The position numbers were made by a program, and so were the translations under genes. From Bacteroidales bacterium (GTDB lineage Bacteria; Bacteroidota; Bacteroidia; Bacteroidales; UBA932), in the NCBI GenBank assembly GCA_017962925.1, contig JAGCUK010000037.1:1-40766 (forward strand): DNA of 40,766 nt. The letters are read 5' to 3'. Shown here in pieces: positions 39,155 through 40,766 of the stretch (its first letter is position 1; each line of letters opens with the position of its first letter). The notes beneath the pieces were generated by a model that saw only the letters and a list, made by a program, of their open reading frames with translations, was not told the DNA's origin and searched no databases.

Positions 39155-40766
39155 TTAAAGTAAATGCAAACCTGCGGTAAGACCCGCCATCACGATGGAA
39201 ACCATGCTCATCAGCTTGATGAGGATGTTGAGCGAAGGTCCTGAGGTATACTTGAAAGGATCGCCCACAGTGTCGCCCACGACGGTTGCGTGGTGGCTCT
39301 CGGAATTCTTACCTCCAAAGTGGCCTTCCTCCACGAACTTCTTCGCGTTATCCCAAGCACCACCGGAGTTGGACATGAATACTGCGAGCACGAAGCCTGC
39401 GCCGAGGCCGCCGATGAGAAGACCCAGCACGCCGGCCACGCCAAGCACTATGCCAGTGATTACCGGAACCAGGATGGCGATGAATGCGGGCACCAGCATC
39501 TCCTGCTGTGCAGCCTTGGTGGAAATCTCCACGCAACGCTTGTAGTCCGGGGTTCCCTCACCGGTGAGGATACCCTTGATCTCGCGGAACTGGCGGCGGA
39601 CCTCGATGACCATCTTGCCGGCAGCACGGCCGACTGCGTTCATCGTGAGACCGCAGAAGAGGAATGCCATCATTGCACCGATGAACACGCCTGCAAGCAC
39701 TGCAGGATTCATCAGGCTGACGTTATAGTGGTTGAGGATATCCAGGATGCTTGCGCCTGCAGCCTCGACCTGACCGACCACACCGTTCACGAGCTCGCCC
39801 GTGCGATCCAGCGCGATCTTGATTTCTTCGATGTAGGATGCCAGCAGGGCCAGAGCCGTGAGGGCGGCGGATCCGATTGCGAATCCCTTGCCGGTGGCGG
39901 CGGTGGTGTTGCCGAGAGCGTCCAGAACATCCGTGCGCTCGCGCACTTCGGGTTCAAGCTCACTCATCTGAGCGTTGCCACCTGCATTGTCGGCGATGGG
40001 GCCGTATGCGTCGGTAGCGAGGGTGATTCCCAGAGTGGAGAGCATACCCACAGCTGCGATTGCCACGCCGTAGAGGCCCTTGGAGAGGTTGGCGGCGGTG
40101 AGCATATTGGCCACGTCGAAGTTGATGGCGAAGAGGAATGCCAGGATGATTGCGCAAGCGATTGCGATCACAGGGATGGCGGTAGAGACCATTCCGAGGC
40201 CGACGCCGTTGATGATGACGGTAGCGGGACCGGTCTGGGATGCCTCAGCCAGTTTCTGGGTGGGCTTGTAGGAGTGCGAAGTGTAGTATTCTGTTGCCTT
40301 GCCGATGATGACGCCGGCGAGCAGGCCTGCTACCACGGAGCAGCTGAGCTGCCACCAGTTGTCGAATCCGAGGATGTAGAGCACGCCGAAGGTGGCGACG
40401 CCGCTGAGGACTGCCGCCAAATTGGTGCCGACGCTCATGCTCTTGAGGAGCTGGGCCATTCCGGCGCCTTCCTTGGTGCGGACGGTGAATATGCTGATGA
40501 CGGAAAGCACCACTCCGATGGAGGCGATGAGCATAGGGGCCAGGATGGCCTTCATCTGCATTTCAGGGCCTACCGCGTAGAATGCGGATGCGCCGAGCGC
40601 CATAGTGGAGAGGATGGATCCGCAGTAGCTCTCGTAGAGGTCTGCGCCCATGCCGGCCACGTCTCCCACGTTGTCGCCCACGTTATCGGCGATGGTGGCG
40701 GGGTTGCGGGGGTCATCCTCCGGGAGATCGGTCTCAACCTTACCCACGAGGTCTGCGCCCACGTCA
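39155..40766 (-). CDS. hppA: Membrane-bound H+/Na+-translocating pyrophosphatase (N-terminus cut by window edge)
   Basis: About 537 residues are visible; the frame is open to the last base ([11 protein letters not shown]), so the N-terminal segment lies outside. The substrate-binding motifs [19 protein letters not shown] and [22 protein letters not shown], the [19 protein letters not shown] segment and the late [24 protein letters not shown] are all present. The enzyme couples PPi hydrolysis to ion pumping across the inner membrane. The [19 protein letters not shown] segment has Ala where K+-independent enzymes have Lys, so the K+-dependent branch is likely; members of it pump H+, Na+ or both. 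It is 12 nt upstream of the NagB-like/PIG-L gene. Confidence 0.95.
   Translation of the reverse strand, partial: DVGADLVGKVETDLPEDDPRNPATIADNVGDNVGDVAGMGADLYESYCGSILSTMALGASAFYAVGPEMQMKAILAPMLIASIGVVLSVISIFTVRTKEGAGMAQLLKSMSVGTNLAAVLSGVATFGVLYILGFDNWWQLSCSVVAGLLAGVIIGKATEYYTSHSYKPTQKLAEASQTGPATVIINGVGLGMVSTAIPVIAIACAIILAFLFAINFDVANMLTAANLSKGLYGVAIAAVGMLSTLGITLATDAYGPIADNAGGNAQMSELEPEVRERTDVLDALGNTTAATGKGFAIGSAALTALALLASYIEEIKIALDRTGELVNGVVGQVEAAGASILDILNHYNVSLMNPAVLAGVFIGAMMAFLFCGLTMNAVGRAAGKMVIEVRRQFREIKGILTGEGTPDYKRCVEISTKAAQQEMLVPAFIAILVPVITGIVLGVAGVLGLLIGGLGAGFVLAVFMSNSGGAWDNAKKFVEEGHFGGKNSESHHATVVGDTVGDPFKYTSGPSLNILIKLMSMVSIVMAGLTAGLHLL

Noticed and set aside
1..40766. CRISPR array, prophage or polysaccharide utilisation locus
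   Set aside because: No regularly spaced direct repeats, phage structural genes, or SusC/SusD pair were found; the only repeats are the three dispersed palindromes and the 17-bp pair.

Overview
This 40.8 kb window is a stretch of chromosome from a GC-rich member of the Bacteroidota, most likely order Bacteroidales. The evidence is the recurring TAnnTTTG promoter box, DUF5686/CarboxypepD_reg-like outer-membrane proteins, many lipoproteins with a Cys-(K/E/S) lipobox, a Ser-type sulfatase paired with its anaerobic maturase, a PspC-PadR-PspC operon, and a NagB-like/PIG-L fusion known from Bacteroides. Almost all DNA is coding; no prophage, CRISPR array, rRNA or integrase is visible. The genus cannot be fixed from the sequence alone.

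Layout. 1-1074 (-): flotillin (partial) and an NfeD/YuaF-like membrane partner. 1195-6877: a hemerythrin/RIC-LuxR one-component regulator (+), queH (-), galE and a YfcE-like phosphodiesterase (+), a Big_2 lipoprotein (+), and an acyltransferase with a zinc ribbon (+). 6883-8105: rpsP-rimM (-) and tRNA-Leu(GAG) (+). 8143-14855 (-): sufB, GNAT, sufC, short sufD, ispE, DUF5686 protein, tightly packed and probably one transcript. 14897-21781: aroC (+), a RAYT-like HUH transposase gene (+) among 106-bp palindromic repeats, sn-glycerol-1-phosphate dehydrogenase (-), a secreted protein (+), and a fused aroD-aroA gene (-). 21785-26383 (-, continuous with aroD-aroA): PspC, PadR, PspC, CarboxypepD_reg-like protein, and a PA14-metallophosphoesterase lipoprotein split by an in-frame amber codon. 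26480-29118 (+): sulfatase and anSME. 29214-32386 (-): a lipoprotein, and a polar amino acid ABC transporter whose binding domain looks circularly permuted and fused to the permease. 32527-32611 (-): tRNA-Leu(CAA). 32692-33675 (+): aroB. 33670-40766 (-): proton/sodium pyrophosphatase (partial), NagB-like/PIG-L fusion, nagB, radA, secreted metallophosphoesterase.

How the genes work together. Four shikimate activities (AroB, AroC, AroD, AroA) lie within 19 kb but in separate transcription units. The suf genes make Fe-S clusters, which IspG/IspH, radical SAM enzymes and QueH need; ispE is in the same operon. The sulfatase needs the adjacent maturase to make formylglycine. nagB and the NagB-like/PIG-L gene point to amino-sugar catabolism.

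The most unusual items are: the RAYT gene with three matched 106-bp palindromes; the permuted binding-protein/permease fusion; the amber-split phosphoesterase; the RIC-type hemerythrin fused to a LuxR helix-turn-helix; a perfect 11-bp palindrome that forms both divergent -7 boxes between sufB and aroC; and a set of -7 boxes only 3-8 nt from start codons, which predicts leaderless mRNAs.
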